Assembly (NCBI RefSeq): GCF_005146945.1
Contig: NZ_SWMS01000040.1
Coordinates: 1-39,753 of the forward strand
Direction of reading: 5' to 3'
DNA length: 39,753 nt
Origin: Prauserella endophytica
Lineage (GTDB): Bacteria; Actinomycetota; Actinomycetes; Mycobacteriales; Pseudonocardiaceae
Shown here: in pieces, positions 1 through 8,199 of the stretch
Numbering within the stretch: the stretch's first letter is position 1
Layout: every line of letters starts with the position of its first letter
The notes under the pieces: generated by a model
The model's input: only the letters and a program-made list of their open reading frames with translations
Database searches by the model: none
What the model was told of the DNA's origin: nothing
Program-made: the position numbers and the translations under genes

Positions 1-82
1 AGCTGCCCCATCACCACATCGACCACCACAACGATGATCTACCACACGACGACCAACTGCCGTTGCAGTATTAGGAGACGTC

Positions 83-1018
83 ATGGAAACTCGGACTGAA
101 CGGACTCGGTTCGACCCGGTCGATCTGCGTCGTCGTTGGGTCCAGGTTCCGGCCGGTGATCCGCAGGTGGCTGCCGAGCGGATCGAGGGACTGGGGGTGG
201 ATTTCGCGGCGGCCAACGGTCGGGTGTGGGAGACCGACGACTTCGTTTATCTGCCCGTGGTCGTCAACCTGCGCACCGGGGACACGATCAGCCGCGAGGC
301 GGTCGTGTTCGCGCTCGGCCACGACGTGCTCGTCACCTTGCAACCAGAAGTCAGGTTCGCGCCGTTCGACAAGGCCGTTGCGCGGATGCGGCGCACGCCG
401 CACCTGGCCGGGTCGCCGCACGGGGTGATGTATGCGCTGCTGTACGCGCTGAACGAGGCCGCCGAGCGGGTGATCGACTACGCCAGCGACGCCCTGGAGG
501 CGATGACCGACGAGATCGACATGGCCACGAAGGGGGTGGACGAGAACGGGCGGGACATCGGGGTGATGGACATGCAGGACACCATCGCTCGAATGAACGA
601 GGCCGAGGAGATCGTGTCCCGCTCCCAGGAGTCGCAATTGCTGCTGGCCCGTGCCGCCCGGTACCTGCGTGCCGAGACCGCGGCGAGCGAGGTGGAGCTG
701 GGCAAGCTGATCGACATCCTGATCGCCGACATCGACGGGGTGAAGGAACACGCGAGTTTCGAGCACGACAAGGTGCGTTATCTGCAGCAGTCCATTATGA
801 CGTCGCTGGATGTGAAGCAGAACCAGATCGTCAAGGTGTTCACCATCATCACCGCGGTGTTCCTGCCTCCGACGCTGATCGCGACGTTCTACGGCATGAA
901 CTTCACCTGGATGCCGGAACTGGAATGGGAGCACGGCTTCCTGGTGACCACGCTGTTAACCCTCGTGGCGGCGTTGATTCCGCTGGCCTACATCAAGCGG
1001 AAGGGCTGGCTCCGGTGA
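83..1018 (+). CDS. corA: CorA-family magnesium/divalent cation channel
   Basis: This 311-residue protein is an inner-membrane CorA/MIT-family channel for Mg2+ (possibly Co2+/Ni2+) influx. The diagnostic GMN motif is at residues 271-273 (FYGMNF), at the end of the first of two C-terminal membrane helices. The second helix is followed by a short basic tail (IKRKGWLR), as usual for CorA. The large N-terminal part is the soluble funnel, with a long helical stretch around residues 140-260. The length matches the family. The ATG at 83 has a good ribosome site (AGGAG at about 73-78). The mgtA-type gene starts 31 bases downstream on the same strand, so the two are probably co-transcribed as a magnesium uptake unit. 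The 82 bases upstream are too short to show an M-box riboswitch. Confidence 0.93.
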   Translation: METRTERTRFDPVDLRRRWVQVPAGDPQVAAERIEGLGVDFAAANGRVWETDDFVYLPVVVNLRTGDTISREAVVFALGHDVLVTLQPEVRFAPFDKAVARMRRTPHLAGSPHGVMYALLYALNEAAERVIDYASDALEAMTDEIDMATKGVDENGRDIGVMDMQDTIARMNEAEEIVSRSQESQLLLARAARYLRAETAASEVELGKLIDILIADIDGVKEHASFEHDKVRYLQQSIMTSLDVKQNQIVKVFTIITAVFLPPTLIATFYGMNFTWMPELEWEHGFLVTTLLTLVAALIPLAYIKRKGWLR

Positions 1019-1049
1019 TCACGACGCCTCAGTCGCCTGGAGATGGGTT

Positions 1050-3704
1050 GTGAACCGGGTGGCGAACGGCGTGGTGTCCTGGGTTGACCCGGAGCTGCGG
1101 GAGCTGGCGACAGCGGCCCCGATCACGCTGTTTCAGCGGTTGTCCAGCTCCCCGAAAGGGCTGACCGAGCAGGAGGCAACCCACCGGTCGGCCGTGTGCG
1201 CCGACAATCGGCTGCAGCGGCACGAAGGGTCGGTGTGGGTGGGGCGGGCGCGGTCCGCGGTGGCTAGCCCGTTCGTGGCCTTGCTGACCGGGCTGGGCGT
1301 GGTGCTCACCGTTCTCGGGGATCTGCGTGGTGCGGTCACCGTGAGCGTGATGGTGCTGCTCAGTGTGGTGCTGCGGTGGTGGCAGCAGGTTCGGTCCGAT
1401 CAGGCGTTACGCGGCCTGCGGGCGCTGGTGACCACGACGACTACGGTGCGCAGGCGGCCCGGTGACGGGCTCGCCCCGACCGAGCGGGAGGTGCCGCCAG
1501 AGGACCTGGTACCGGGTGACGTGATCGTGTTGGCGACGGGGGATCTGGTGCCGGCCGATGCGCGGGTGGTGGCGGCCAACGCGCTGCTGGTCGACCAGTC
1601 CGCGCTGTCCGGGGAGACCCTGCCGGTGCGCAAGGGTCCACCATCGCCTGTGCCCGATCGGCAACCCCGCGGCCGGACCGGTGGCGAGATCGCGGACCTG
1701 TCGTCGGTGTGCTTCGCCGGCACGTCGATCCTGAGCGGCACCGCGACCGCGGTGGTGATCACCACGGGGCCGCGCACCTACTTGGGGACGATGGCCGAGC
1801 AGGCCCGGCACGCCCGCCCTGAGAGCAGCTTCGACCGCGGCGTGCGCGCCGTGGGCTGGACGCTGGTGCGGTTCATGCTGGTGATGGCGCCGATCGTGCT
1901 GGCGGTCAACGGCACCGTCACCGGCGACTGGGCGCAGGCCGCGCTGTTCGCGGTCGCGGTCGCGGTCGGCTTGACCCCGGAAATGCTGCCCGTGATCGTC
2001 GCCGCCAACCTGGCCCGCGGCGCGGTGCACCTTTCCCGCCAGCAGGTGGTCATCACCCGGCTCAACGCCATCCAAGACCTGGCGGGCATGGACGTGCTGT
2101 GCGTGGACAAGACCGGCACACTCACCCAGGACCGGGTGGCCTACGCGCACAGTATCGACCCGGCCGGACGGCCGGACGGCGAGGCCGCCGAGTACGCCTA
2201 CCTGGCCGTGCATTTCCAGACCTGCCCGCACAACCGGCTCGACGAAGCCATCATCGACCAGCTCGCCACCGACGACGCGCCGCTGGTCACCGACGCGGCG
2301 TTCACCAAGATCGACGAGATCCCCTTCGACCACACCCGGCGGCGCGCCACGGTGGTGGTGCGACAGCAGCCCGGCGAGCACATCCTGATCACCAAGGGCG
2401 ACCCCGACCAGATCCTGCCCCGCTGCACCCACGCACGGCGGGCCGGCGAGGTAGTCGAGCTCAGCGAAGCAGATCGCCGCGAGGCTGGCGAGGTCGTGCG
2501 CGCTTACGCTGATCACGGCATGCGGATCTTGGCCGTCGCCGCCTGCGAGTATCCCGCCCGGCTGAGCGGCTACGACGAGGGTGACGAGCACGACCTTGTC
2601 CTTGTCGGGTTTGTCGGGTTCGTCGACCCGGTGCGCGACAGCGCGGCCGACGCGGCGCGGACCCTGGCCGACCACGGAGTCACGGTCAAGATCCTCACCG
2701 GTGACAACCGGCACGTCGCAGCGCAGGTGGCAGCCCAGGTCGGCATCCCCGTGGGCGAGATCGTGCTGGGGACGCAGGTTGAGGATGCCGACGACGCGCA
2801 GCTGCGTCGGCTCGTGGCGCGCACGACGGTCTTCGCCCAGGTCAATCCGGTACACAAGGCGCGGATCGTGACCGCGCTGCGGGACGCCGGGCACGCGGTT
2901 GGGTTCGTCGGGGACGGGGTCAACGACACAGTGGCGTTGCGGACGGCGGATGTGGGGATCGCTGCGGACACCGCCACCGATGTCGCCAAGGACGCCGCCG
3001 ATCTGATCCTGCTGGACAAGGACCTCACGGTGCTGGCCCGCGCGATGGTGGAGGGTCGCCGCACGCTGGGCAACACCATGAAGTACGTCAAGATCACCGC
3101 GAGTTCGAACCTGGGCAACGTGCTCAGTGTCCTGGTGGCCAGCGCGACGCTACCGTTCCTGCCGATGCTGCCCATCCAGCTCATGGTGCAGAACCTGCTC
3201 TACGACGCGGCGCAACTGGCGCTGCCCTGGGACCGCGTCGACCAGGACTATCTGCGCCGGCCACGGCGGTGGGACACCGGCGGCCTGACCCGATTCATGC
3301 TCACCTTCGGCCCGCTGAGTTCGCTGTTCGACCTGGCCACGTTCGCCGTGCTGTGGTGGCTGCTGGACATCGACAGCCCCGCCGAGCAGGCGATGTTCCA
3401 GGCAGGTTGGTTCATCGAGGGACTGCTCTCGCAGGTCCTGATCCTGCTCGTGCTGCGCACCCGCCAGACCGGGATGCAGGTCTGGACGCCGTGCGGCGCA
3501 CCGTCTCGGCCGGTGCTGGCCGCCGCAGTAGCGGTGGTACTCGTTGGCCTGCTGCTGCCGTGGTCGCAGCTTGCGGGCGCGCTGCGGATGGCGGCGCTGC
3601 CGCTGGGCTACTTCCCCTGGCTGCTGGCGATCTTGTTCAGCTATGTCGTGGCGGCCCAGGTCGTCAAGGCGAGGTACCTGCGTGGCGGGCGAGCGTGGTT
3701 GTGA
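1050..3704 (+). CDS. mgtA: Mg2+-importing P-type ATPase (MgtA/MgtB type)
   Basis: This 884-residue P-type ATPase of the P3B (MgtA) class would drive Mg2+ import across the cytoplasmic membrane using ATP. Visible motifs in order are the actuator SGET loop (SALSGETLPVRKG), the membrane signature LTPEMLPVIVAANLARG, the phosphorylation motif DKTGTLT (CVDKTGTLTQD), the nucleotide-domain KGDPDQIL segment, TGDN, and the hinge GDGVND. The stretch from PEMLP through VITRLNAIQDLAGMDVLCVDKTG is characteristic of MgtA rather than Ca2+ or heavy-metal pumps. The length is normal. The start is GTG at 1050, 31 bases after corA. An mgtC-like pseudogene follows, so this was probably once a complete corA-mgtA-mgtC locus. 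Confidence 0.93.
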   Translation: MNRVANGVVSWVDPELRELATAAPITLFQRLSSSPKGLTEQEATHRSAVCADNRLQRHEGSVWVGRARSAVASPFVALLTGLGVVLTVLGDLRGAVTVSVMVLLSVVLRWWQQVRSDQALRGLRALVTTTTTVRRRPGDGLAPTEREVPPEDLVPGDVIVLATGDLVPADARVVAANALLVDQSALSGETLPVRKGPPSPVPDRQPRGRTGGEIADLSSVCFAGTSILSGTATAVVITTGPRTYLGTMAEQARHARPESSFDRGVRAVGWTLVRFMLVMAPIVLAVNGTVTGDWAQAALFAVAVAVGLTPEMLPVIVAANLARGAVHLSRQQVVITRLNAIQDLAGMDVLCVDKTGTLTQDRVAYAHSIDPAGRPDGEAAEYAYLAVHFQTCPHNRLDEAIIDQLATDDAPLVTDAAFTKIDEIPFDHTRRRATVVVRQQPGEHILITKGDPDQILPRCTHARRAGEVVELSEADRREAGEVVRAYADHGMRILAVAACEYPARLSGYDEGDEHDLVLVGFVGFVDPVRDSAADAARTLADHGVTVKILTGDNRHVAAQVAAQVGIPVGEIVLGTQVEDADDAQLRRLVARTTVFAQVNPVHKARIVTALRDAGHAVGFVGDGVNDTVALRTADVGIAADTATDVAKDAADLILLDKDLTVLARAMVEGRRTLGNTMKYVKITASSNLGNVLSVLVASATLPFLPMLPIQLMVQNLLYDAAQLALPWDRVDQDYLRRPRRWDTGGLTRFMLTFGPLSSLFDLATFAVLWWLLDIDSPAEQAMFQAGWFIEGLLSQVLILLVLRTRQTGMQVWTPCGAPSRPVLAAAVAVVLVGLLLPWSQLAGALRMAALPLGYFPWLLAILFSYVVAAQVVKARYLRGGRAWL

Positions 3705-3755
3705 GCCGCATCGGCTGCGGTGGCGGCGTTCGGGCGGGGCGGCCAGGGGCTGATC

Positions 3756-4113
3756 ATGACGACGCGAGCGGAAGATGACTCGGGCACCGTCGAGATGGCG
3801 CTGCGTGTCGGCGCTGGCGTCGGGTTGGGCGCGCTGATCGGTTTCGAGCGGCAGTATCGGGCCCGGATGGTGGGGCTGCGGACCAATGCCCTGGTTGCTG
3901 TGGGGTGCCACGCTGTTCGTGCTGCTGTCCGCCTACGGCTTCGGGGATGTCAGCGGCGCCAGCTCTGCCGATCCCACGCGGGGTGCCGCCCAGATCGTCT
4001 CCGGCATCGGGGGTTCCTGGGTGCTGGGGTGATCCTGCGGGACGGGCTGAGCGTGCGTGGGCTTGGACACCGCCGCCACGCTGTGGTGCTCAGCCTCGGC
4101 GGGGGCGCTGAAC
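3756..4113 (+). pseudogene. mgtC: mgtC-like membrane protein, three frameshifts
   Basis: The reading starts at ATG 3756 and gives a clear MgtC/SapB N-terminus (GALIGFERQYRARMVGLRTN, then ALVAVG). An extra base near 3905 shifts the frame, after which ATLFVLLSAYGFGDVSGAS and GAAQIVSGIG are readable. A run of five Gs near 4009 shifts it again, giving FLGAGVILRDGLSVRGL. A third shift near 4062 leads to DTAATLWCSASAGAL. All four segments are in the right order for MgtC, so this is one decayed gene and not chance similarity. MgtC proteins support growth at low Mg2+ or regulate the membrane ATPase, and the position after mgtA fits. After about 4113 the homology changes abruptly to an ABC permease. 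Confidence 0.8.
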
Positions 4114-4428
4114 TGGGGCGGCATCCTGCTCATGTCGCTGGGCGCCCAGTGGTACATCCTGTTCAACGTCATCGCCGAGGCCAGCGCGATCCCCAGCGAC
4201 CTACGCGAAGCCGCCGCTGTGGTGGCGGAAACTCATCCTGCGGGGAATCTTCCCCGGCTATTCACCGGCGGTATCCCGCCGCCCCTTCTCCGCTGAAAAC
4301 GCCCAGCAGCAACTCGACACCCCGCCATCGCCTGGGGCCGCTACGCCGAACTGTTCGACTACGACACCGACACCGACCAGATCACCGCCGATCCCGCCGC
4401 TGGCCTCCACCCATCGATCTCCTCATGA
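4114..4428 (+). pseudogene. Remnants of a nitrate/sulfonate-type ABC transporter (permease and ATPase tail)
   Basis: Directly after the mgtC scraps the frame reads NWGGILLMSLGAQWYILFNV and then AEASAIPSDLREAA, which resembles the C-terminal part of NitT/TauT-type ABC permeases (usually ASAIPxDLREAA). After a frameshift near 4215 a KLILRGIFPGY segment corresponds to the permease sequence KLILPAIFPY. Another jump near 4300-4330 gives AIAWGRYAELFDYDTDT and DQITADP, typical of the C-terminal AAA-associated domain of the partner ATPase. Both genes are therefore present only as short fragments joined by internal deletions. The substrate (nitrate, sulfonate or bicarbonate class) cannot be assigned. 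Nothing recognisable lies between 4429 and 4502. Confidence 0.6.
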
Positions 4429-4502
4429 GCAAGGACACGAAGCTCAGCGACTTCACCCGGTGACGCGACGTGGACACATAGTGGACACACATGGCGCCAC
4501 GG

Positions 4503-5770
4503 TTACTCGGGTGCGACGCTTCGTTGTCCCTGGCGAAGGCGGCTGGCGACGTAGCTGGCGCGGTCGCCGCCGTTCTCCCGGTGCCAGGCGCTGGCGGTGG
4601 TGTCGGCCACACCGAGCAGGTCGGCGAGCATCTTCCAGTGGACGGAACCAACCAGTGACATCCAGGCGCCGTTGCGGGCGGTGCGGGCGCTGGGGACGCC
4701 CAGCTTGCGCAGCCGGGCCTGGAGGGTGGCCGACGTCATCGGCCGGTCGGGGCGCAGCCCTGGGAACAGGTAGGGAGTCGGGCGGTGCCGCAGCGCGCCC
4801 GCGAGCGGGCGGCGGTTGTTGACGAGCTGCTGCAGGAGTACGGACAGCCGGGGGCGTAGCCACAAGGGGTCGCGGCCGAGTTGCAGGCCGAGGACGCCGG
4901 GCTCGTCCGGGTGGGCGAGGACGTCGTCGGTGGTGAGGTTGACCAGTCGCCAGCAGCTTTGCCCGTATTGCAGGACCAGGCAGCCGGCGGCACGATCGGT
5001 CAGCGCCTGGGTGTCGTCGGTCTCCAGCTTGACGGCGAGCAGGACTCGGTCGGTGTCGCTCATGATCTCCCGGTTGCCGGTGTGGGCCGAGGTGCCGATC
5101 GCGACGTGGGCGGGGGCGAGGCCGTTGGTTGCGGCCCACAGCAGGAACGGGCGCGCGTAACGCTGGCGGGGCCGGTTGCGGATCAGCCAGCGGTCCATCA
5201 CGGGTTGGGTGAGGGCGGCCAGGCTGATGCCGCGGGCGCGGAGGTAGCTCAGCAACAGGCGGGCGGCGTCGAGCTTCCGCCGGAGGTGTTCGCGCTGGTA
5301 GCGCGTGAAGCCGGAATCCCGCTCGGCGCGCTGGTGGGCCAGGGGCATCAGGTGCCACCGGACGTAGCGAGCCAGGATGGTCTTGTCCTGCTGGACGGTT
5401 ACTCGGGCCAGCAGGGTCTGGACGTCGCGGGTGAGCTGGGCGAGTTCTTCCTCGCGGGGTTCGAGGATCTCGGCGAGTACCGCGCAGGTGCTGGACCGCG
5501 GTGGTCTGCCGGAGCTCGTCGAGTGCCTCGTGCGAGCAAGCCAGTTCGCCGGTGACCATGCGGCGGATGAGTTGTCCGCCGGGCCGGCGCAGATACAGGC
5601 ACAGCGAGTACGGGTTGTCGTAGCTCTCCAGCAGCTCGGCCAGCGGCGCCAACCAGGCGGCCGGTTGCCCGTCGGGCTGGGTGAACAGCTCGACCAAGTC
5701 CCGACGCGCGATGCAGGATACGCAGTGCCCGCGCAGCAGACGGCCCATGGCCCCACAGGTCGGGCAGCGG
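4503..5770 (-). pseudogene. Multi-zinc-ribbon tyrosine-recombinase-like protein, 3' part (split by Tn3, one frameshift)
   Basis: This is the C-terminal half of the gene whose N-terminal half is at 12818-14067. Reading on the minus strand from 5770, the frame gives the 14th zinc ribbon (CPTCGAMGRLLRGHCVSC) and then ARRDLVELFTQPDGQPAAWL. Near 5481-5485 one CG appears to be lost from a CGCG tract. The next frame then continues as VLAEILEPREEELAQL, an arm-type helical domain (YVRWHLMPLAHQRAE), and a recombinase-like core ending SVAPE. The tail (ARNGAWMSLVGSVHWKMLAD, then LLGVADTTASAWHRE) has the shape of a tyrosine-recombinase C-terminus, but the expected HxxR and nucleophilic Tyr are not evident, so it may be a non-catalytic partner. 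Removing the transposon and one TAGGA restores the junction in frame. Confidence 0.8.
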
Positions 5771-5775
5771 TAGGA
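5771..5775. repeat. Target-site duplication TAGGA, left copy
   Basis: TAGGA lies directly outside the left 54-bp inverted repeat. The same five bases in the same orientation lie directly outside the right repeat at 12818-12822. A 5-bp duplication is the standard signature of Tn3-family transposition. Confidence 0.95.
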
Positions 5776-5829
5776 GGGGGACCGCCGGGATACGGGAGAA
5801 ACCTGCCAAGTAGTCGGGTAGTGCCTGGT
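5776..5829 (+). repeat. Left terminal inverted repeat of the Tn3-family element (IRL)
   Basis: This 54-bp repeat begins GGGGGACCGCCGGGATACGG at the outer edge. It matches the reverse complement of 12764-12817 at 53 of 54 positions; the mismatch is position 37 (A here, G in the right copy). It is longer than the classical 38-bp Tn3 end. The tnpR stop codon abuts its inner edge. Confidence 0.95.
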
Positions 5830-6701
5830 CAGGCGTCGTTGTCGGCGAGGGCGCGGTAGAGCGAGGCAACTGAGGGGTGCCGGCCGGCGTTCTTGCCGGT
5901 CTTGATGGTCAGCTTCTTGACGATGTCGGGCATCGGGGTGCCCTTGTCGCGCAGGGCGCGGGCGAAGAGCACGTCGTCTTCGTCGATCACCTTGGGTCGG
6001 CCGCCGTGGTTGCCGCGTGCGGCGGCGGCCTGCTGGCCTTCGAGGGTCTTTTCGCGGATGTAGTCGCGGTCGAGCTGGGCGGCGACGGCGAGCACGGCGA
6101 AGAGCATCGATCCCATACCGTGTGGGTCGTAGATGCCGGTCAGCGGCCCACTCAGCAGCTCCAGCTGCACCCCGCCACCTTGCAGCTGGGCGGACAGCGT
6201 CATCAGCTCGGCGGCGTTGCGGGCAAGGCGTTTCATCTCGTGCACGGTCAGGATCACCGGCTGGTCCGGTGCCGCGATCTTGATCTCGTGGGCGAGGGTG
6301 AGTGCCTTCTCCAGCTCGGGGCGGATCTTGATGCGGGTGCTGATCTTCTCGGAGAACACCCGCGTGCAGTGCGCGGCCGCGAGCGCGTCGAGCTGGCTTT
6401 GCAACTCCTGGGTGGCCGTCGAGCAGCGAGCGTAGCCGATCCGGATCGGCGCCCCGTTCGTCTCAGGCGCCGGCGCGGCGACCTCGGGGCACTGCGTCCA
6501 CTTCTTGCCGGGCCCGCGATCGGCCGGGACGGGTACGGTGAGTTCGTCGCGTAGCGCGGGCACGAGGATGAAGCGCGCGGTGTGGTACTTCGCGGCGGTC
6601 TTCCCGGCGCGGGTGCGGCAGGCGCTGCCGGCGGGGACGTCGCATTGCGGGCAGGGGTGGCGTTCGACCGCGGCCGCTGCGTCGTCGGGTCCGAGTTGCA
6701 T
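5829..6701 (-). CDS. tnpR: Serine resolvase of the Tn3-family transposon, with N-terminal zinc-finger-like module
   Basis: This 290-residue serine recombinase would resolve Tn3 cointegrates at a res site. Residues 16-33 form a zinc-finger-like CPQCDVPAGSAC module common in actinobacterial Tn3 resolvases. The catalytic domain starts near residue 87 with RIGYARCSTATQELQSQLDA, in which Ser94 is the expected nucleophile. VHEMKRLARN and the YIREKTLEGQQAAAARG helix-E region follow. The C-terminus (GGRPKVIDEDD to SVASLYRAL) is the HTH DNA-binding domain. The stop codon is at the inner edge of the left inverted repeat. A GGAGG lies only one base from the chosen ATG, so initiation may be near-leaderless or the true start may be slightly downstream. 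The upstream region held the res site before IS110 entered it. Confidence 0.88.
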   Translation of the reverse strand: MQLGPDDAAAAVERHPCPQCDVPAGSACRTRAGKTAAKYHTARFILVPALRDELTVPVPADRGPGKKWTQCPEVAAPAPETNGAPIRIGYARCSTATQELQSQLDALAAAHCTRVFSEKISTRIKIRPELEKALTLAHEIKIAAPDQPVILTVHEMKRLARNAAELMTLSAQLQGGGVQLELLSGPLTGIYDPHGMGSMLFAVLAVAAQLDRDYIREKTLEGQQAAAARGNHGGRPKVIDEDDVLFARALRDKGTPMPDIVKKLTIKTGKNAGRHPSVASLYRALADNDA

Positions 6702-6732
6702 ACCTCCAGTCTCTCAGAACTCTGTCAAAACC
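6702..6732. promoter_or_regulatory. Left half of the Tn3 res/promoter region, cut by IS110
   Basis: This short AT-richer stretch upstream of tnpR contains CTCTCAGAAC and TCTGTCAAAACC. The sequence resuming beyond IS110 at about 8199 begins GTTCTGAGAGGTTTT, whose first 10 bases are the exact inverted partner of CTCTCAGAAC. A similar CAGAACTGTCACAACTG occurs at about 8262-8278. These repeats, next to a resolvase gene, are what a res site would look like; the function is inferred from position and symmetry only. Confidence 0.5.
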
Positions 6733-6755
6733 GGGGGGGTGTCCCTATGTGGTTG

Positions 6756-7961
6756 TCAAGCCGCAGCCGGGGCAGGAGTGGTCTCGGGGTGCCGGTAGTA
6801 GGTCTTGTTGCGGAGCATGGCGAACAGGACGTCGCAGCGGCGCCGCGCCAGGCAGATCAGCGCGGCGTTGTGCTTCTTCCCTTCATCGCGTTTTCGCTGG
6901 TAATAGGCCCTGCTGGTGGGGTCGGACAAGGCTGCGAACGCGGCGAGGAAGAACGCCCGCTTGAGTTTGCGGTTGCCGGTGCGGGCCGGGTGCTCGCCCT
7001 TGATGGAGGAGCCCGAGCTGCGGGTGACCGGGGCGATGCCGGCGTAGGCGGCCAGGTGGCCGGAGGACTTGAACGCCGTGGCGTCGCCGATCTCCAGCAG
7101 GATGCGGGCTGCGGTCCTGACCCCGACGCCGGGCATGGAGGTCAGGACCCCGGCAAGAGGGTGCGCATCGAGTATCCCTTCGACCTCGGTGGCGACCTGT
7201 TTGCGTTGCTGGAGAACGGTTTTCAGGCTGTCGGCCAGACGGGGCAGGACGGTGTCGGCCGCCGTTGTGCCCGGGACGACGACGGTCTGCTCGTCCAGCG
7301 CGGCCAGGATCGCGGTGACGAGTTTGTCGCCCATGCGGGGCGCGTGCGCGGTGGCGATCGCGGTGAGCTTGCGGCGGCCGGCGGCGCGGATGCCGGTCGG
7401 GCCGCCGCAGCGGGACAGGATCTCCAGCACCGCCGGGTGACTGATCCTCGGGCCGATCGCGCGTTCCAGGGCGGGGTGGACGCCGGTGAGCAGGCCGCGG
7501 ATGCGGTTGCCGATCCGGGTGGCCTCACCGGCCAGGTCGTCGTCGAACCCGACCAGCACGTCCAGCTCGGCCAGGGCGTCGTCGCCGACGTCGACCGGGC
7601 GCAGCGTGTGCGGCAGCGAGCGGGCGGCGTCGGCGATGACGAACGCGTCCCGGGCGTCGGTTTTCGCGCGGCCGGGGTAGAGGTCGGCGATGCGTCGCAT
7701 GGCCAGGCCGGGCAGGTAGGCCACCCGGTGGCCGGCCGCGCGGGCCACCGCGACCGGCAGCGCGCCGATCGTCGCCGGTTGATCGACCACCACCAGCAAC
7801 GGCCCGTGCGCGGCGAGCTTGTCGAACAGCGCCCGCAGCTTCGGTTCGCTGTTGGGCAGCGGCGCGTCGTGAAGCCGCTTGCCCGCCGGGTCCAGGCCGA
7901 CGGCGTGGTGTTCGCCCTTGCCGACGTCCAGGCCGAGGAACACCTGGTAACCGCTGGTCAT
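6756..7961 (-). CDS. IS110-family transposase (DEDD recombinase)
   Basis: This 401-residue RNA-guided-type recombinase of the IS110 family starts at ATG 7961 (MTSGYQVFLGLDVGKGEHH) with GGCAGGA upstream. The RuvC-like N-terminal domain shows the acidic residues in LGLDVGK, VVVDQPAT and KTDARDA. A coiled middle part (residues about 130-260) leads to the C-terminal Tnp domain with SMPGVGVRTAARI and the serine motif RSSGSSIKGEHPARTG, where the catalytic Ser is expected. The length is typical. The gene lies inside a Tn3 transposon, antiparallel to the DUF4241 gene. The frame appears intact, so the element may be active. Confidence 0.93.
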   Translation of the reverse strand: MTSGYQVFLGLDVGKGEHHAVGLDPAGKRLHDAPLPNSEPKLRALFDKLAAHGPLLVVVDQPATIGALPVAVARAAGHRVAYLPGLAMRRIADLYPGRAKTDARDAFVIADAARSLPHTLRPVDVGDDALAELDVLVGFDDDLAGEATRIGNRIRGLLTGVHPALERAIGPRISHPAVLEILSRCGGPTGIRAAGRRKLTAIATAHAPRMGDKLVTAILAALDEQTVVVPGTTAADTVLPRLADSLKTVLQQRKQVATEVEGILDAHPLAGVLTSMPGVGVRTAARILLEIGDATAFKSSGHLAAYAGIAPVTRSSGSSIKGEHPARTGNRKLKRAFFLAAFAALSDPTSRAYYQRKRDEGKKHNAALICLARRRCDVLFAMLRNKTYYRHPETTPAPAAA

Positions 7962-7984
7962 CCGTCCTGCCGTTCGTTCGTCGC

Positions 7985-8185
7985 GGGTGGTCGCCGGTCG
8001 GGCATCGACGGCCGGCACCCACGTTACGACGAGACCTGCCCGGCGGGCGGCCGTGTCCCTATCAGCGGTCCCTCGATGCCACCAGGTCCGGTGACACCAC
8101 CCCCCGGATCATGCGCTCGACTGGGGGCGTCAGTCATGCCGGACCTGGCGACCACGACTCCTTGATCAGGAGCTACGAAAAAGGT
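7985..8185 (-). ncRNA. Candidate IS110 bridge RNA with target- and donor-binding loops
   Basis: The leader upstream of the IS110 transposase folds, on the minus strand, into a 5' hairpin (CTCCT/AGGAG, 8158-8172) and two large stem-enclosed loops. The first loop is closed by a perfect 10-bp stem (8139-8148 with 8082-8091). It holds CCGGGGGG (complement of 8100-8107), complementary to the CCCCCCGG flank at the insertion site. The second loop is closed by a perfect 8-bp stem (8073-8080 with 8001-8008). It holds ATAGGGACAC (complement of 8053-8062), identical to the element's right end next to the core (complement of 6739-6748), and GTAACG (complement of 8022-8027), complementary to the left end at 8184-8189. 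This order and strand logic are those described for IS110 bridge RNAs such as that of IS621. Confidence 0.7.
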
Positions 8186-8199
8186 AACGGGGGGGGGGG

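Larger units (their letters stand above)
6733..8199 (-). mobile_element. IS110-family insertion element nested in the Tn3 res region
   Basis: This element of about 1.46 kb encodes a DEDD recombinase on the minus strand, has almost no DNA after its stop codon (about 15 bases) and a 228-bp non-coding leader before its start. Both ends lie in G-tracts (7 Gs at 6733-6739 and 11 Gs at 8189-8199), as expected if a short G-rich core was duplicated. IS110 elements have no long terminal repeats, so exact borders within the G-tracts cannot be fixed. The flanks CTCTCAGAAC (about 6711-6720) and GTTCTGAGAG (8199-8208) pair perfectly, showing that the insertion fell inside an inverted repeat. The leader carries a bridge-RNA candidate. 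Confidence 0.8.

Noticed and set aside
1407..2894. A 495-codon minus-strand frame
   Set aside because: Opposite the mgtA ATPase motifs; low-complexity translation.
4470..4489. Direct repeat GTGGACACA twice, considered as an attachment site at the island edge
   Set aside because: Nine bases with no matching copy at the other end near 15.7 kb; not enough for an att call.
6582..8165. A 527-codon open frame on the plus strand across tnpR and IS110
   Set aside because: Antisense to the IS110 transposase, of low complexity and crossing a mobile-element border; not a gene.
8189..8199. Run of 11 Gs as a special structure (G-quadruplex or slippage switch)
   Set aside because: A single homopolymer does not make a quadruplex, and its length could be a sequencing error. 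It is best explained as the duplicated G-rich core of the IS110 insertion.
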